NCBI GenBank assembly: GCA_020848905.1 | Contig: JADLHG010000057.1 | Coordinates: 106,719 to 170,718, forward strand | Source of the DNA: Deltaproteobacteria bacterium | GTDB taxonomy: Bacteria > Myxococcota_A > Polyangia > GCA-2747355 > JADLHG01 | Direction: 5' to 3' | DNA: 64,000 nt | Shown here: positions 44,973 through 53,486 of the stretch, in pieces | How positions within the stretch are numbered: the first letter of the stretch is position 1 | Layout of the letters: every line of letters begins with the position of its first letter | The notes under the pieces: model-generated | What the model was told of the DNA's origin: nothing | The model's database searches: none | Seen by the model: only the letters and a program-made list of their open reading frames with translations | Program-made: the position numbers and the translations under genes

Positions 44973-46874
44973 CTATTCCTTCTTGCCGAAGATGCGACGG
45001 AAGATGCCGCTCTTGCGCGGCCTCACTCCCGCGCGCCCCGAGGTCGCCTCCTCCTCGACGACCTCCACGCCGTGGGGGTCCGTGGCTTCGTCCAGCACCG
45101 GGGGTTCACCGCGTGGCGGCGTGCCGGCCTGTGCCGACACGCGACCGGCGAGCGTTTCGAGCGGCGGTGGTTCCGGCGCCTCGGAGGCCCAGTCCTCGGA
45201 CCCCGGAACCTCGGTCGCCGACGCGCGACGGTCGGCCCGGATTGCGGCCAGCGCCTCGAAGACCTCGTCGTGGAGGTCGGGGTCGCGCGTGAGCTCTTCC
45301 TCTCCGTCGAGGAGTTCGCTATCTCGGAGCTCCCCGTGGCCGAGGTCGCCGTTGCGCGTCGAGGTCTCGGTTTCCTCGAGGCCGGCGAAGTCCTCGAAGC
45401 CGTGGGCGTCCGTGTGCTCCTCCTCCTCCAGCCCGAACTCGTCGCCGGCGTGCAGCGCGGCGTCTGGTCCGCGCCCCCGGACGTCGTTTCTCGTCTGCTC
45501 GGCGAACCCCTCCGCGTCCTCCTCGGTGACGACATTGCGGGCGAGCTCCACGGCGCTGTACGGGACCTCGCTCGTGTCGTCCCCCTCGTTCGACGTGAGT
45601 CCGGCGAGCACCTCCTGCCAGACCTCGCTCGACAGGTCGTCCGCCCCCTCTCCCTCGTCGCTCTCGTCCTCGCGACCATCCTCTCGCGCGTGCTCCCCCT
45701 CTCGCGCGTGCTCCCCCTTTCGGGCGTGCTCCCCCTCGTGCTCTTCCTCGCGACGAGCCTCCGCCTCCTCGGGGCCCGCAGCCGCGGGCGGGCTCTCCTC
45801 CCAGGGCGCCGTCGGGGTGGCCGCCACGGCCGGTGCGAGCGCGCTCGCTGTCTGCTCCTCCGTCGGCACCCACGCGGGGGTGCTGCGCAGCCCGGTCCAG
45901 CCCCGTCCTTCGACCTGCGTCGGTGCGGGCGCGACGGGGGGCGCCGGTCGCGGTGGCTCGGGGAGCGCCGTGACCACGCTCGACTCCGCCGGATCGCTGA
46001 GGTCGAAGGCGGGCGGCTTGGGCGCATGGGGCGGGGGCGGCGTCGGTCGCGGCCGCTCGGGCACCTGCGCCGTGGACCGTCTGCGGCCGGTGGGCTGTCG
46101 CGCCCCTCCGAGGAGGCCTTCGATCTCCGGCAGGTCCTCGAGGGCAGGCGTGCTGCTCCGCACGGCAGCCAGGGTCTCCAGCACCCGGTCTTCGGGGATG
46201 CCCGCCTCTCTGAGCAAGCCGAGCAGCAGCTCCTCGGCGGTTGCCAGGGCGATCTCGATCCCGTTGCCCCCTTCGCGAGCGAGCTCGGCCCAGCGTTGGG
46301 GGTCTTCCTCCTCGGCCGGCGGCGGCGCCGCCACCTCGTCCGCGCGCAGTGGAGGGATCTCCTCGGTCGGTCGCAGGTGGGTGATCTCCACCGTCGGCAG
46401 CCTCTCCGACCGGCCCCCCTCGTGCCGCCGCGGCGCCTCCACCGGGGATGCCGGCGCGTCGCCGGGCGGCTCCACGCGGGGGCCAGGCTCCGGGACCTCC
46501 TCAGCTCGTGCGACCGGTTCCGCGGCGCGAGTCGAGGGTGATGCCGCTTCCTTGAGGCGCACGATGCGCTGCACCATCGCCTGGCTCTCGGCGTCGAGGC
46601 CGGTGAAGCGCACCCCCATGCCGTGCGCGTTCGTTGGGTGCGCGGCGTCGTACTCCTTGATCCAGATGACCCGCCCTTCGCCGCGAATGAGCCGCGTCCC
46701 GTCGCGCAGCAGGAGCTCGAAGCGCAGCGCCGTGCCGACCGGCTGCGGGGCGCGACTCTGGATGAACATCCCCCCCGGGCTGATGTTGGCGGCGTACTTG
46801 TCGACGAACGTCTCCACGTCCGGGTACTTCAACCGGATGCGCATCGACACCGCAGATTTGTCCGTGCTGGGCAT
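44973..46874 (-). CDS. PilZ-domain protein with long acidic region
   Basis: A 633-aa protein. Residues about 8-110 are a PilZ-type domain: AANISPGGMFIQS supplies the NxSxxG c-di-GMP motif, but the RxxxR motif is weak (RIRLK). It resembles the small PilZ-like family common in myxobacteria. The rest is low complexity, strongly acidic and Pro-rich, with an 18-bp tandem repeat coding for EGEHAR-type units. The last residues (IFRRIFGKKE) form a basic amphipathic helix that may touch the membrane. It lies next to the bactofilin triplet. Function unknown. Confidence 0.75.
   Translation of the reverse strand: MPSTDKSAVSMRIRLKYPDVETFVDKYAANISPGGMFIQSRAPQPVGTALRFELLLRDGTRLIRGEGRVIWIKEYDAAHPTNAHGMGVRFTGLDAESQAMVQRIVRLKEAASPSTRAAEPVARAEEVPEPGPRVEPPGDAPASPVEAPRRHEGGRSERLPTVEITHLRPTEEIPPLRADEVAAPPPAEEEDPQRWAELAREGGNGIEIALATAEELLLGLLREAGIPEDRVLETLAAVRSSTPALEDLPEIEGLLGGARQPTGRRRSTAQVPERPRPTPPPPHAPKPPAFDLSDPAESSVVTALPEPPRPAPPVAPAPTQVEGRGWTGLRSTPAWVPTEEQTASALAPAVAATPTAPWEESPPAAAGPEEAEARREEEHEGEHARKGEHAREGEHAREDGREDESDEGEGADDLSSEVWQEVLAGLTSNEGDDTSEVPYSAVELARNVVTEEDAEGFAEQTRNDVRGRGPDAALHAGDEFGLEEEEHTDAHGFEDFAGLEETETSTRNGDLGHGELRDSELLDGEEELTRDPDLHDEVFEALAAIRADRRASATEVPGSEDWASEAPEPPPLETLAGRVSAQAGTPPRGEPPVLDEATDPHGVEVVEEEATSGRAGVRPRKSGIFRRIFGKKE
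45684..45737. repeat. 18-bp tandem repeat in the PilZ gene
   Basis: Three units (45684-45701, 45702-45719, 45720-45737), plus-strand form TCGCGCGTGCTCCCCCTC, with one to two base differences. They encode repeats of the type EGEHAR and stay in frame. Confidence 0.85.
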
Positions 46875-46980
46875 GTTGGGTCGCGGGATGTCCGCCCTTC
46901 CGCGCCGCTCGGGGGCCCGATCTAACTAAACGAACGCCGCGCTGCAAACGAGCGCCACGCTGCTCGAAGGAGAATGTTCG

Positions 46981-46998
46981 CACTCCCCTACGGGAGTG
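46981..46998. terminator. Hairpin between alaS and the PilZ gene
   Basis: A 7-base perfect stem (CACTCCC / GGGAGTG) with a four-base loop. It lies 82 bases past the alaS stop in the minus direction and upstream of the PilZ gene. No T-run follows on the minus strand, so it is either a weak terminator or an RNA-leader structure. Confidence 0.35.
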
Positions 46999-47044
46999 TC
47001 AACCGAGCGGAATCTAAGGGCCCGGGCCGGGTCCCAACGATTGA

Positions 47045-47058
47045 ATCCCCGCGGGGAT
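47045..47058. other. 14-base perfect palindrome just after alaS
   Basis: ATCCCCGCGGGGAT lies three bases beyond the alaS stop. It could fold as a short hairpin or be a protein-binding site. No T-run follows. Confidence 0.3.
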
Positions 47059-47061
47059 GTG

Positions 47062-49716
47062 CTATCCGAGGCTGGCCGAGACGAGCTCCGGCACCTTGGC
47101 CAGCGCCTCGTCGAGCAGCTCGAGTCGAGGGCCTCCCGCCTGTGCCATGTCCGGCCGTCCCCCTCCGCGTCCGTCGAGCATCTCGGCCAGCGCTCCGACG
47201 AGCTTGCCCGCGTGCACGCGGCCCACGAGGTCCTTGGTGACCATCGCGAGGAGCGTGGCCTTCCCCTCGTGCTCTCCGGCCAGCACCAGCACTCCGCTCC
47301 CCAGTCGGTCGCGCAGCGTGTCTCCCGCCTCGCGCAGGACCTTGGGCTCTCCGGACTCGACCCGCGTCACGAGGAGCCTCACCCCCTTCAGCTCCTGCAC
47401 GCGCGCCATCAGATCCGTGCCGCCCCCCGTGGCGAGCTTCTGCTTGAGGGTCGCCACCTCGCGCTCGACCTCCTTGAGCTGGCCCAGGAGCCGTTCGACC
47501 CGCTCCGCCGCTTGCTCGGGGCCGCAGCGCAGGAGCTGGGCCACCGCGCGCAGCGTCTCCTCGGTGGCGTGCGCGTGGGCGAGAGCCCCGGCTCCGGTCA
47601 ACGCAGTGATGCGTCTCACGCCCATGGCGAGGGACTCTTCCGAGGTGATGCGCAGCAGCCCTATCTCTCCGGCGCGGCGCACGTGCGTGCCGCCGCAGAG
47701 CTCCACCGACGCGCTGCCGACGTGCACGACGCGCACGCGGTCGCCGTACTTCTCGCCGAAAAGCGCCATCGCTCCCGTCTGCCGCGCCTCGTCGAAGGAC
47801 ATCAGATCGGTGCGGCTCTCGCCGTCGCCGCGGATCTCGCGGTTCACGAGCTCCTCGACGCGGCGGAGCTGCTCGTCCGTCATGGGCTCGAAGTGGCTGA
47901 AGTCGAACCGCAGGTAGTCGGGGCCGACGAGCGAACCCTTCTGCGCGACGTGCGGCCCCAGCACGCTTCGCAGCGCGTGGTGCAGCAGATGCGTCGCGCT
48001 GTGGTTCAGCCGGATCGCCTGGCGCCGCTCGCTGTCCACCTGGAGCTCGAGGCGCTCGCCGGTCGCGAGCCGTCCCTTCACCACGCGTCCCTGGTGCACG
48101 ACCAGGGCTCCGCCCGGCTTGAGCGTGTCGCTCGCCTCCACCTCGCCGTGCGGTCCCACGAGGCGGCCCGTGTCTCCGACCTGGCCGCCCGCGCGCCCGT
48201 AGAACGGGGTGCTGCGCGTGACGACCTCCACCGTCTGGCCTTCGACGGCGCTCGCGACGCGCGCTCCGCCCACGAGCAGCGCCAGGACCTCGCTCGTTCC
48301 CCGCGTCTCGTCGTAGCCCACGAACTCGGTCGGGCCGAGCTCTTCGAGGAGCTCCTTGTAGATGGCCGCGACGGCCTCGTCGCCTACCTTGCTGTCGCCG
48401 GCGCCGTGGGTCTGGACCACCCACTTCTGGGCCGCCTCCTCGTCCACCGCCAGACCGGCCTCCTCGGCGATGATGCGCGTCAGGTCGAGCGGGAAGCCGT
48501 CCGTGGCGTAGAGGTCGCCGACGAAGGAGACCGCGAGCGTCCGCTCGCCGGCGCTCCGCGCGACCCCCACCGCCTCCTGCAGCTTCTGGAGCCCCCGGGT
48601 CAGCGTGCGACGGAAGGCGGCCTCCTCCGCCTGCACGATGCGCTGGATGAGTTCCCGTCGCTCCACGAGCTCGGGGTAGGCCGCGCCCATGCGCTCGACC
48701 ACCTGATCGCAGACCTTGTGGAAGAAGGGCTCGTCGAACCCGAGGAGGCTTCCGTGGCGGATGGCGCGCCGCATGATGCGCCGGAGCACGTACTCGCGCC
48801 CCCCCTTCTCGGGGAACACTCCGTCGGCGATGCAGAAGGCCGTCGCCCGCGCGTGGTCGGCGACGACGCGCAGGCTCACGTCCTGGTCGCCCCCCGCGCC
48901 ATACTTCTTGCGCGCGAGCTCGGCGGTGAGGTCGATGAGCGGCCGCAGGAGATCCGTCTCGAAGGTGGAGGTCTTGCCCTGCGAGACCGCGGCGAGGCGC
49001 TCGAGCCCCATCCCGGTGTCCACGCCCGTGCGCTTGAGCGGCACGAGTCTTCCGTCGGGCTGGCGCTCGAACTGCATGAACACGAGGTTCCAGATCTCCA
49101 CCCAGCGGTCGCACTCGCAGGCCACCCCGAGACAGGTCGCGGCGGTGCAGGGCAGGTGCGCCCCCTGGAAGTAGTGGATCTCCGAACACGGCCCGCACGG
49201 GCCGGTGTCGCCCATGGCCCAGAAGTTGTCGGCCTTGCCGAGGCGCACGACGCGCTCTGCCGGCAACCCCACCTCCTTCTGCCACAGAGCGGCCGCCTCC
49301 TCGTCGGCGGCGATCCCGTCCTCGCCCGCGAAGACCGTGCCCGCCATGCGGGTCGGGTCGAGGCCGATCTCCTCGGTCAGGAAGCTCCACGCGAAGCGAA
49401 TCGCGTCGGCCTTGAAGTAGTCGCCGAAGGAGAAGTTGCCGAGCATCTCGAAGAAGGTGTGGTGCCGCGCGGTTCGTCCCACGCTCTCCAGGTCGTTGTG
49501 CTTGCCGCTCACGCGCAGGCACTTCTGGGCCGTGACGGCGCGGGTGTACGGCCGGCTCTCAGCCCCCACGAACACGTCCTTGAACTGGACCATCCCCGCG
49601 TTCGTGAAATAGAGGGTGGGGTCGTTTTGCGGAACGATCGAGGAGCTCCGCACCATCTGGTGCTGGTGCCGTGCAAAGAACTCGAGGAACTTCGTTCGGA
49701 TCGTGGCGGCGTCCAT
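47062..49716 (-). CDS. alaS: Alanyl-tRNA synthetase
   Basis: An 884-aa class II synthetase that charges tRNA-Ala. The catalytic domain starts with IRTKFLEFFARHQHQMV and contains LYFTNAGMVQFKDVFVG. The editing domain has zinc-site motifs HSATHLLHHAL and CGGTHVRRAGEIG. The C-terminal DHHA1-type domain ends with GGGRPDMAQAGG. Length is normal. It is a single-gene unit flanked by hairpins and gaps of about 90-190 bases. Confidence 0.97.
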   Translation of the reverse strand: MDAATIRTKFLEFFARHQHQMVRSSSIVPQNDPTLYFTNAGMVQFKDVFVGAESRPYTRAVTAQKCLRVSGKHNDLESVGRTARHHTFFEMLGNFSFGDYFKADAIRFAWSFLTEEIGLDPTRMAGTVFAGEDGIAADEEAAALWQKEVGLPAERVVRLGKADNFWAMGDTGPCGPCSEIHYFQGAHLPCTAATCLGVACECDRWVEIWNLVFMQFERQPDGRLVPLKRTGVDTGMGLERLAAVSQGKTSTFETDLLRPLIDLTAELARKKYGAGGDQDVSLRVVADHARATAFCIADGVFPEKGGREYVLRRIMRRAIRHGSLLGFDEPFFHKVCDQVVERMGAAYPELVERRELIQRIVQAEEAAFRRTLTRGLQKLQEAVGVARSAGERTLAVSFVGDLYATDGFPLDLTRIIAEEAGLAVDEEAAQKWVVQTHGAGDSKVGDEAVAAIYKELLEELGPTEFVGYDETRGTSEVLALLVGGARVASAVEGQTVEVVTRSTPFYGRAGGQVGDTGRLVGPHGEVEASDTLKPGGALVVHQGRVVKGRLATGERLELQVDSERRQAIRLNHSATHLLHHALRSVLGPHVAQKGSLVGPDYLRFDFSHFEPMTDEQLRRVEELVNREIRGDGESRTDLMSFDEARQTGAMALFGEKYGDRVRVVHVGSASVELCGGTHVRRAGEIGLLRITSEESLAMGVRRITALTGAGALAHAHATEETLRAVAQLLRCGPEQAAERVERLLGQLKEVEREVATLKQKLATGGGTDLMARVQELKGVRLLVTRVESGEPKVLREAGDTLRDRLGSGVLVLAGEHEGKATLLAMVTKDLVGRVHAGKLVGALAEMLDGRGGGRPDMAQAGGPRLELLDEALAKVPELVSASLG

Positions 49717-49809
49717 GCGCTCTCTCGTCCCGGTGGCGGGGAGTCGCCGTTATAGCAAGCCGTGCCCCTCGGTCAATAGGCGCCCCCCGGCACGCAGTCG
49801 CGACGGAGG

Positions 49810-51462
49810 TCAGTACGCGTACCCGACGTTCACCGCACCGCCGGTGTAGACGTCCAGCGCGCCTCCGGCGTGTTTGCAGCCGAGGGTCTGACGGTAGCAG
49901 AGGCCGTCGAAGTCGAAGAAGTATCGCCGATAGAACCACGAGCCGCGCACGAAGAACCCGCTGATCGAGGTGTAGATGCCGAGCGAGAGATCGATGCCGC
50001 CGGTGGAGCTCTTGCCGTAACCGGTGGAGTCAGTCTTCTCGATGTCACCGGCCGAGAAGGTGAGGAGGTAGTCGAACGTGCCGCTGAAACCAAAGGCGAA
50101 GCGTCGCGTTCGGTACGCCGGGACCTCCACGCCCAGGAGCGCGAGCTTCACGTAGGTGTAGGTGATGTTCGGCAGCGGGATCAGGTTCTCCTCCGTCTGG
50201 AAGACGAAGGCGAGCTGTCCGAAATCGACGCCGACCTTCAGGATCGGACTCGAGGCCCGGCTGAGAATGTTCCAGCGGAAGCGGAGCCCTCCCTCGAAGA
50301 GCTGCACGACGGTGCCGGCTTCGCCGCGTCCGCCCTCCACCTTGGACTTGAGGCCGACCACTCGATAGAAGCGCGCGACGAAACCGAAGTTGGCCAGGAT
50401 GTTCCGCATGAAAGGAGCGAGCGGATAGACCGCTCCGTCGATGGCGATGGCCGGAACCACGCTCGGTGTGCGGTAGTCGGCCGGTTCCGCCGGCTCGACG
50501 GGGTCGTTGAAGGCGAAGGTTCGGTTGAGCAGGACGAGCCCGACCGAGGCTTCGACGATGCTCTCCCAGGGAGGGCGCGTCGTGCCGCGCTTGCGGTCGT
50601 CGGGGTCCGCGTCGCGGTCTCCTCCTCGCGCGCCAGGACGCTTCCGCAGGCCCGGCCCGTGGCGACCGGACTTCTGCCCCCCTTCGCGCCGGCCCACCGA
50701 GAATCCGAGGTCTTCTCCGGCGCCCCGATCACGCTCCTCGCCACCCTCTCCCTCGTAGTCGCTTCCGCCGCTCGCCACCCGGCGTTGCCTAGGCGGCGGA
50801 CGCGGGGCGACCCGCGGCGGCTCCTCGGGAGCGGCGGCCTGGCCGTCGTCGCCGGGGTCCGTCGTGGCCGGGTCTCCCTCCGGCGCAGGCTGAACGGCGG
50901 GCTGCTCCGGTGGGACGGGGACGGGCCGGACGCGGACGGGGGCCGGTCGCGCGGGGCGGCGAGCGGGCCTGGCCACGGCCACGCGGGCTGCCCCCGCGGG
51001 AGGGCGGGTCGCCGCGAGCAGGTCGAGCACGGCTCCCGCCACCCGACGGGCCGTCAGGGGATCGAGCCGCGTGCCGCGCAGGGGGAAAGCCCGATTCCCG
51101 ACGCGTGCGCCGTTGTGTCCCGACTGGACCTGGATGCGTAGCACCCAGCGCCCGCCGAGGCGGCTGATAGATCCGCGGATCACGGCCGAGACGCCGAGCA
51201 CGCGGGCGGCGGCCGCGACCCCCGCTGCAGAACCGGCGTCCGTCCCTTCCTGTTGCGCCGCCCGTGAGAAGGCGCTTCCGGGCAGGACCCGGTAGCGGCC
51301 GCCGAGCGCGCGGCGCACGGTGCTCGTGGCCTCGCTGCCCTGCGGCCCGCCGAAGGTGTAGAGCGCTACGGCCTTGTTGGCGCCGGCGTCGAGGCTCCAG
51401 AGCGCCATGCCGACGAGGATCGCCCACGGTATCCAGCGAGATCCGTGCGCCGTTGCCGTCAT
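49810..51462 (-). CDS. Predicted outer-membrane protein with Pro-rich linker
   Basis: A 550-aa protein with a signal segment (about 1-28, DAGANK). Residues about 30-150 form a small alpha/beta domain (VALYTFGGPQGSEATSTVRRAL, AVIRGSISRLGGRWVLRIQV) reminiscent of proteins that score stress or redundancy of secreted enzymes, but not assigned. A Pro/Arg-rich linker (about 155-280) follows. The C-terminal half has alternating strands typical of a beta-barrel and ends in GYAY, an aromatic terminus. It is 27 bases from pilT on the same strand. Function unknown. Confidence 0.6.
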   Translation of the reverse strand: MTATAHGSRWIPWAILVGMALWSLDAGANKAVALYTFGGPQGSEATSTVRRALGGRYRVLPGSAFSRAAQQEGTDAGSAAGVAAAARVLGVSAVIRGSISRLGGRWVLRIQVQSGHNGARVGNRAFPLRGTRLDPLTARRVAGAVLDLLAATRPPAGAARVAVARPARRPARPAPVRVRPVPVPPEQPAVQPAPEGDPATTDPGDDGQAAAPEEPPRVAPRPPPRQRRVASGGSDYEGEGGEERDRGAGEDLGFSVGRREGGQKSGRHGPGLRKRPGARGGDRDADPDDRKRGTTRPPWESIVEASVGLVLLNRTFAFNDPVEPAEPADYRTPSVVPAIAIDGAVYPLAPFMRNILANFGFVARFYRVVGLKSKVEGGRGEAGTVVQLFEGGLRFRWNILSRASSPILKVGVDFGQLAFVFQTEENLIPLPNITYTYVKLALLGVEVPAYRTRRFAFGFSGTFDYLLTFSAGDIEKTDSTGYGKSSTGGIDLSLGIYTSISGFFVRGSWFYRRYFFDFDGLCYRQTLGCKHAGGALDVYTGGAVNVGYAY

Positions 51463-51489
51463 GAGGCGTGAGCCGTGATCAATTGGCCA

Positions 51490-52626
51490 CTACGTGGAGC
51501 TGAAGCCCCCGACGACGTTGTCGTCGACCCACTGCTTCGTTCCGGCCACGCCGCGGAAGTAGAGGGCGAAGTCGTCCGGGTTCGTCGCGTGCATGAGAGC
51601 GGTCTCGTAGGTCACCACGCGTCGCTGGACGAGCTCCGTGAGCGCCTGATCGAACGAGATCATGCCGTACGGCTCGCGTCCCTCGGCGATGGCTTGGTGG
51701 ATCTCCGGCGTTCGGTGCTGGTCCTCGATGAGCTCTCGCACACGTGCCGTGGCGACGAGCACCTCGACGGCCGGGGCCATCCCCTTGCCGTCGGCGCGGG
51801 GGAGCAATCGCTGCGAGACGACCCCCTTGAGCACCGACGCGAGCTGCAGGCGTATCTGCGTCTGCTGGTGCGGCGGGAAGGCCGAGATGGTGCGGTTGAC
51901 CGTCTCCACGGCGTCCGTGGTGTGCAGGGTCGAGAGCACCAGGTGCCCCGTCTCCGCCGCGAGCAGGGCGGTACCGATCGTCTCCGCGTCGCGCATCTCG
52001 CCGACGAGAATCACGTCGGGGTCCTGGCGCAGGGCTGCGCGAAGGGCGCGACTGAAAGACGTGGTGTCCAGACCTAGCTCCCGCTGGTTGATCACGCTGC
52101 GGCGGTCGGTGAACGAGTACTCGATCGGGTCCTCGACCGTCACAATGTGATACGCAAACTTCCGGTTGATGTGCTCCATCATCGCGGCGAGCGTCGTCGA
52201 TTTTCCGCTGCCCGTGACGCCGGTGACGAGCACGAGACCGCGCGGCTCCTCGGAGAGCTTGAGCACCACGTCGGGCAGCCCGAGCGCCTCGAAGGGGGGG
52301 ACCTCGGGCGGAATCAATCGAAGCACTACGCCGAGCGTGCCGCGCTGCGTGAAGACGTTGACGCGGAAGCGCACCCCGTCGGGGAGGCTGTGGGCCAGGT
52401 CCACCTCGTGGTACTGCTCGAACTCGGTCCTTTGCCGAGGATTCATGATGTGGTCGGTGAAGGCCCGCATCGCCTCCTCGGAGAGGGCCGGGATGTCGCG
52501 GACGGTGCGGAGGTCTCCCTTGAGCCGGAAGATGGGGGGCAGGCCGACCTTGAGGTGGATGTCCGAGGCGCCCAGCCGGCGGGCCGCGGTGAGGACCCGT
52601 TCGATGCCTGCGATGCCACTGTCCAT
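51490..52626 (-). CDS. pilT: Type IV pilus retraction ATPase PilT
   Basis: A 378-aa hexameric motor ATPase that depolymerises type IV pili for twitching motility. Walker A GVTGSGKS is at 136-143, Walker B/Asp box DVILVGEMRD at 204-213, and the His box STLHTTDA at 232-239. The N-terminal ASDIHLK segment is typical of PilT. The usual AIRNLIRE C-terminal motif is changed to a diverged ARVRELIED, so a PilT paralogue is possible. No other pilus genes are in the window. Confidence 0.92.
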   Translation of the reverse strand: MDSGIAGIERVLTAARRLGASDIHLKVGLPPIFRLKGDLRTVRDIPALSEEAMRAFTDHIMNPRQRTEFEQYHEVDLAHSLPDGVRFRVNVFTQRGTLGVVLRLIPPEVPPFEALGLPDVVLKLSEEPRGLVLVTGVTGSGKSTTLAAMMEHINRKFAYHIVTVEDPIEYSFTDRRSVINQRELGLDTTSFSRALRAALRQDPDVILVGEMRDAETIGTALLAAETGHLVLSTLHTTDAVETVNRTISAFPPHQQTQIRLQLASVLKGVVSQRLLPRADGKGMAPAVEVLVATARVRELIEDQHRTPEIHQAIAEGREPYGMISFDQALTELVQRRVVTYETALMHATNPDDFALYFRGVAGTKQWVDDNVVGGFSST

Positions 52627-52750
52627 GCGGACAAGCTACCACACCGGCAGGGGAATCGCCATGGACGTCCCCCTCTCGCTCTGGTAGGAAGGCGTCAGGC
52701 TGAGAGCTCTCATCGTCGCTCAACCAGGGAAGCGAGCTGCGCCCCGGCAC

Positions 52751-53356
52751 ATGTCTGCTTGCCCGCATTGCGAGGTCCAGGTCAGTCCCGCGGACGTGTT
52801 CTGCAAGAGCTGCGGTGCCCGTCTGGTGCGCGGAGGAGGGCCGCAGCAGGCTCCCGGCGCCGGACCGGAGCCGGATCTCGAGGAGGACGGGTCCGCGGCG
52901 AGAGGCCCGTCGACCAAGCTGGTGCTCGTGCTCCTCCTCGATCTCTGCTTGCTCGGGGCGTCGGCGGCGCTGGTCTACGCCACGCTCTCGCGGTTTCGCC
53001 CGTCGTCCGGGACGGGAGGGGCGACCGGCCCGGCCGACGCGGCGGAGGTACGCGCTCCGAGAGATGCCGGCGTTGCCGATGCCGCTCGTGCACGGCCGGA
53101 CGGACACCTGCGCGATGCGGCCCGACGGTGGGACCTCCGAAGTGTTCGCGGGCGCGGCAAGGGGGGCGGTCGTCGCGTCGGACCGGACCCGCTTCCGCTG
53201 CCCCTCGACGGAAACAGGCTGGATGCGGCGGGCCCGGTGGGAGCGGCCGATGCGGCCCCCCCGGTGGCGGTGGACGCGGCGGCGCCGTCCACGTCACCGG
53301 ACGCGGCAGGTAGCTCCGGCCTCGTCCCCGCGCTGCGCTCCCCGGTGCGCCGGTAG
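52751..53356 (+). CDS. Hypothetical zinc-ribbon membrane protein
   Basis: A 201-aa protein. A zinc ribbon opens the chain (CPHC at 4-7 and CKSC at 18-21). A transmembrane helix lies near 56-77 (LVLVLLLDLCLLGASAALVYA). The rest is low complexity, rich in Ala, Asp, Arg and Pro. Tethered zinc ribbons of this kind are common and poorly understood. It is divergent from pilT across 124 bases. The C-terminal half is compositionally weak, so the exact frame there is less certain. Confidence 0.6.
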   Translation: MSACPHCEVQVSPADVFCKSCGARLVRGGGPQQAPGAGPEPDLEEDGSAARGPSTKLVLVLLLDLCLLGASAALVYATLSRFRPSSGTGGATGPADAAEVRAPRDAGVADAARARPDGHLRDAARRWDLRSVRGRGKGGGRRVGPDPLPLPLDGNRLDAAGPVGAADAAPPVAVDAAAPSTSPDAAGSSGLVPALRSPVRR

Positions 53357-53486
53357 GCGCGGAGTTGCCGGTTTTCGGCTACGCTCGGGGGCGAGCACCC
53401 ACGGCCTCTTCCAGACCCTGGGGAGCGCGCGCGAAGGAACGAGACGGGGACATGACGCGCGCGGGCGCTGAGGAAAGGAAGCCAGG

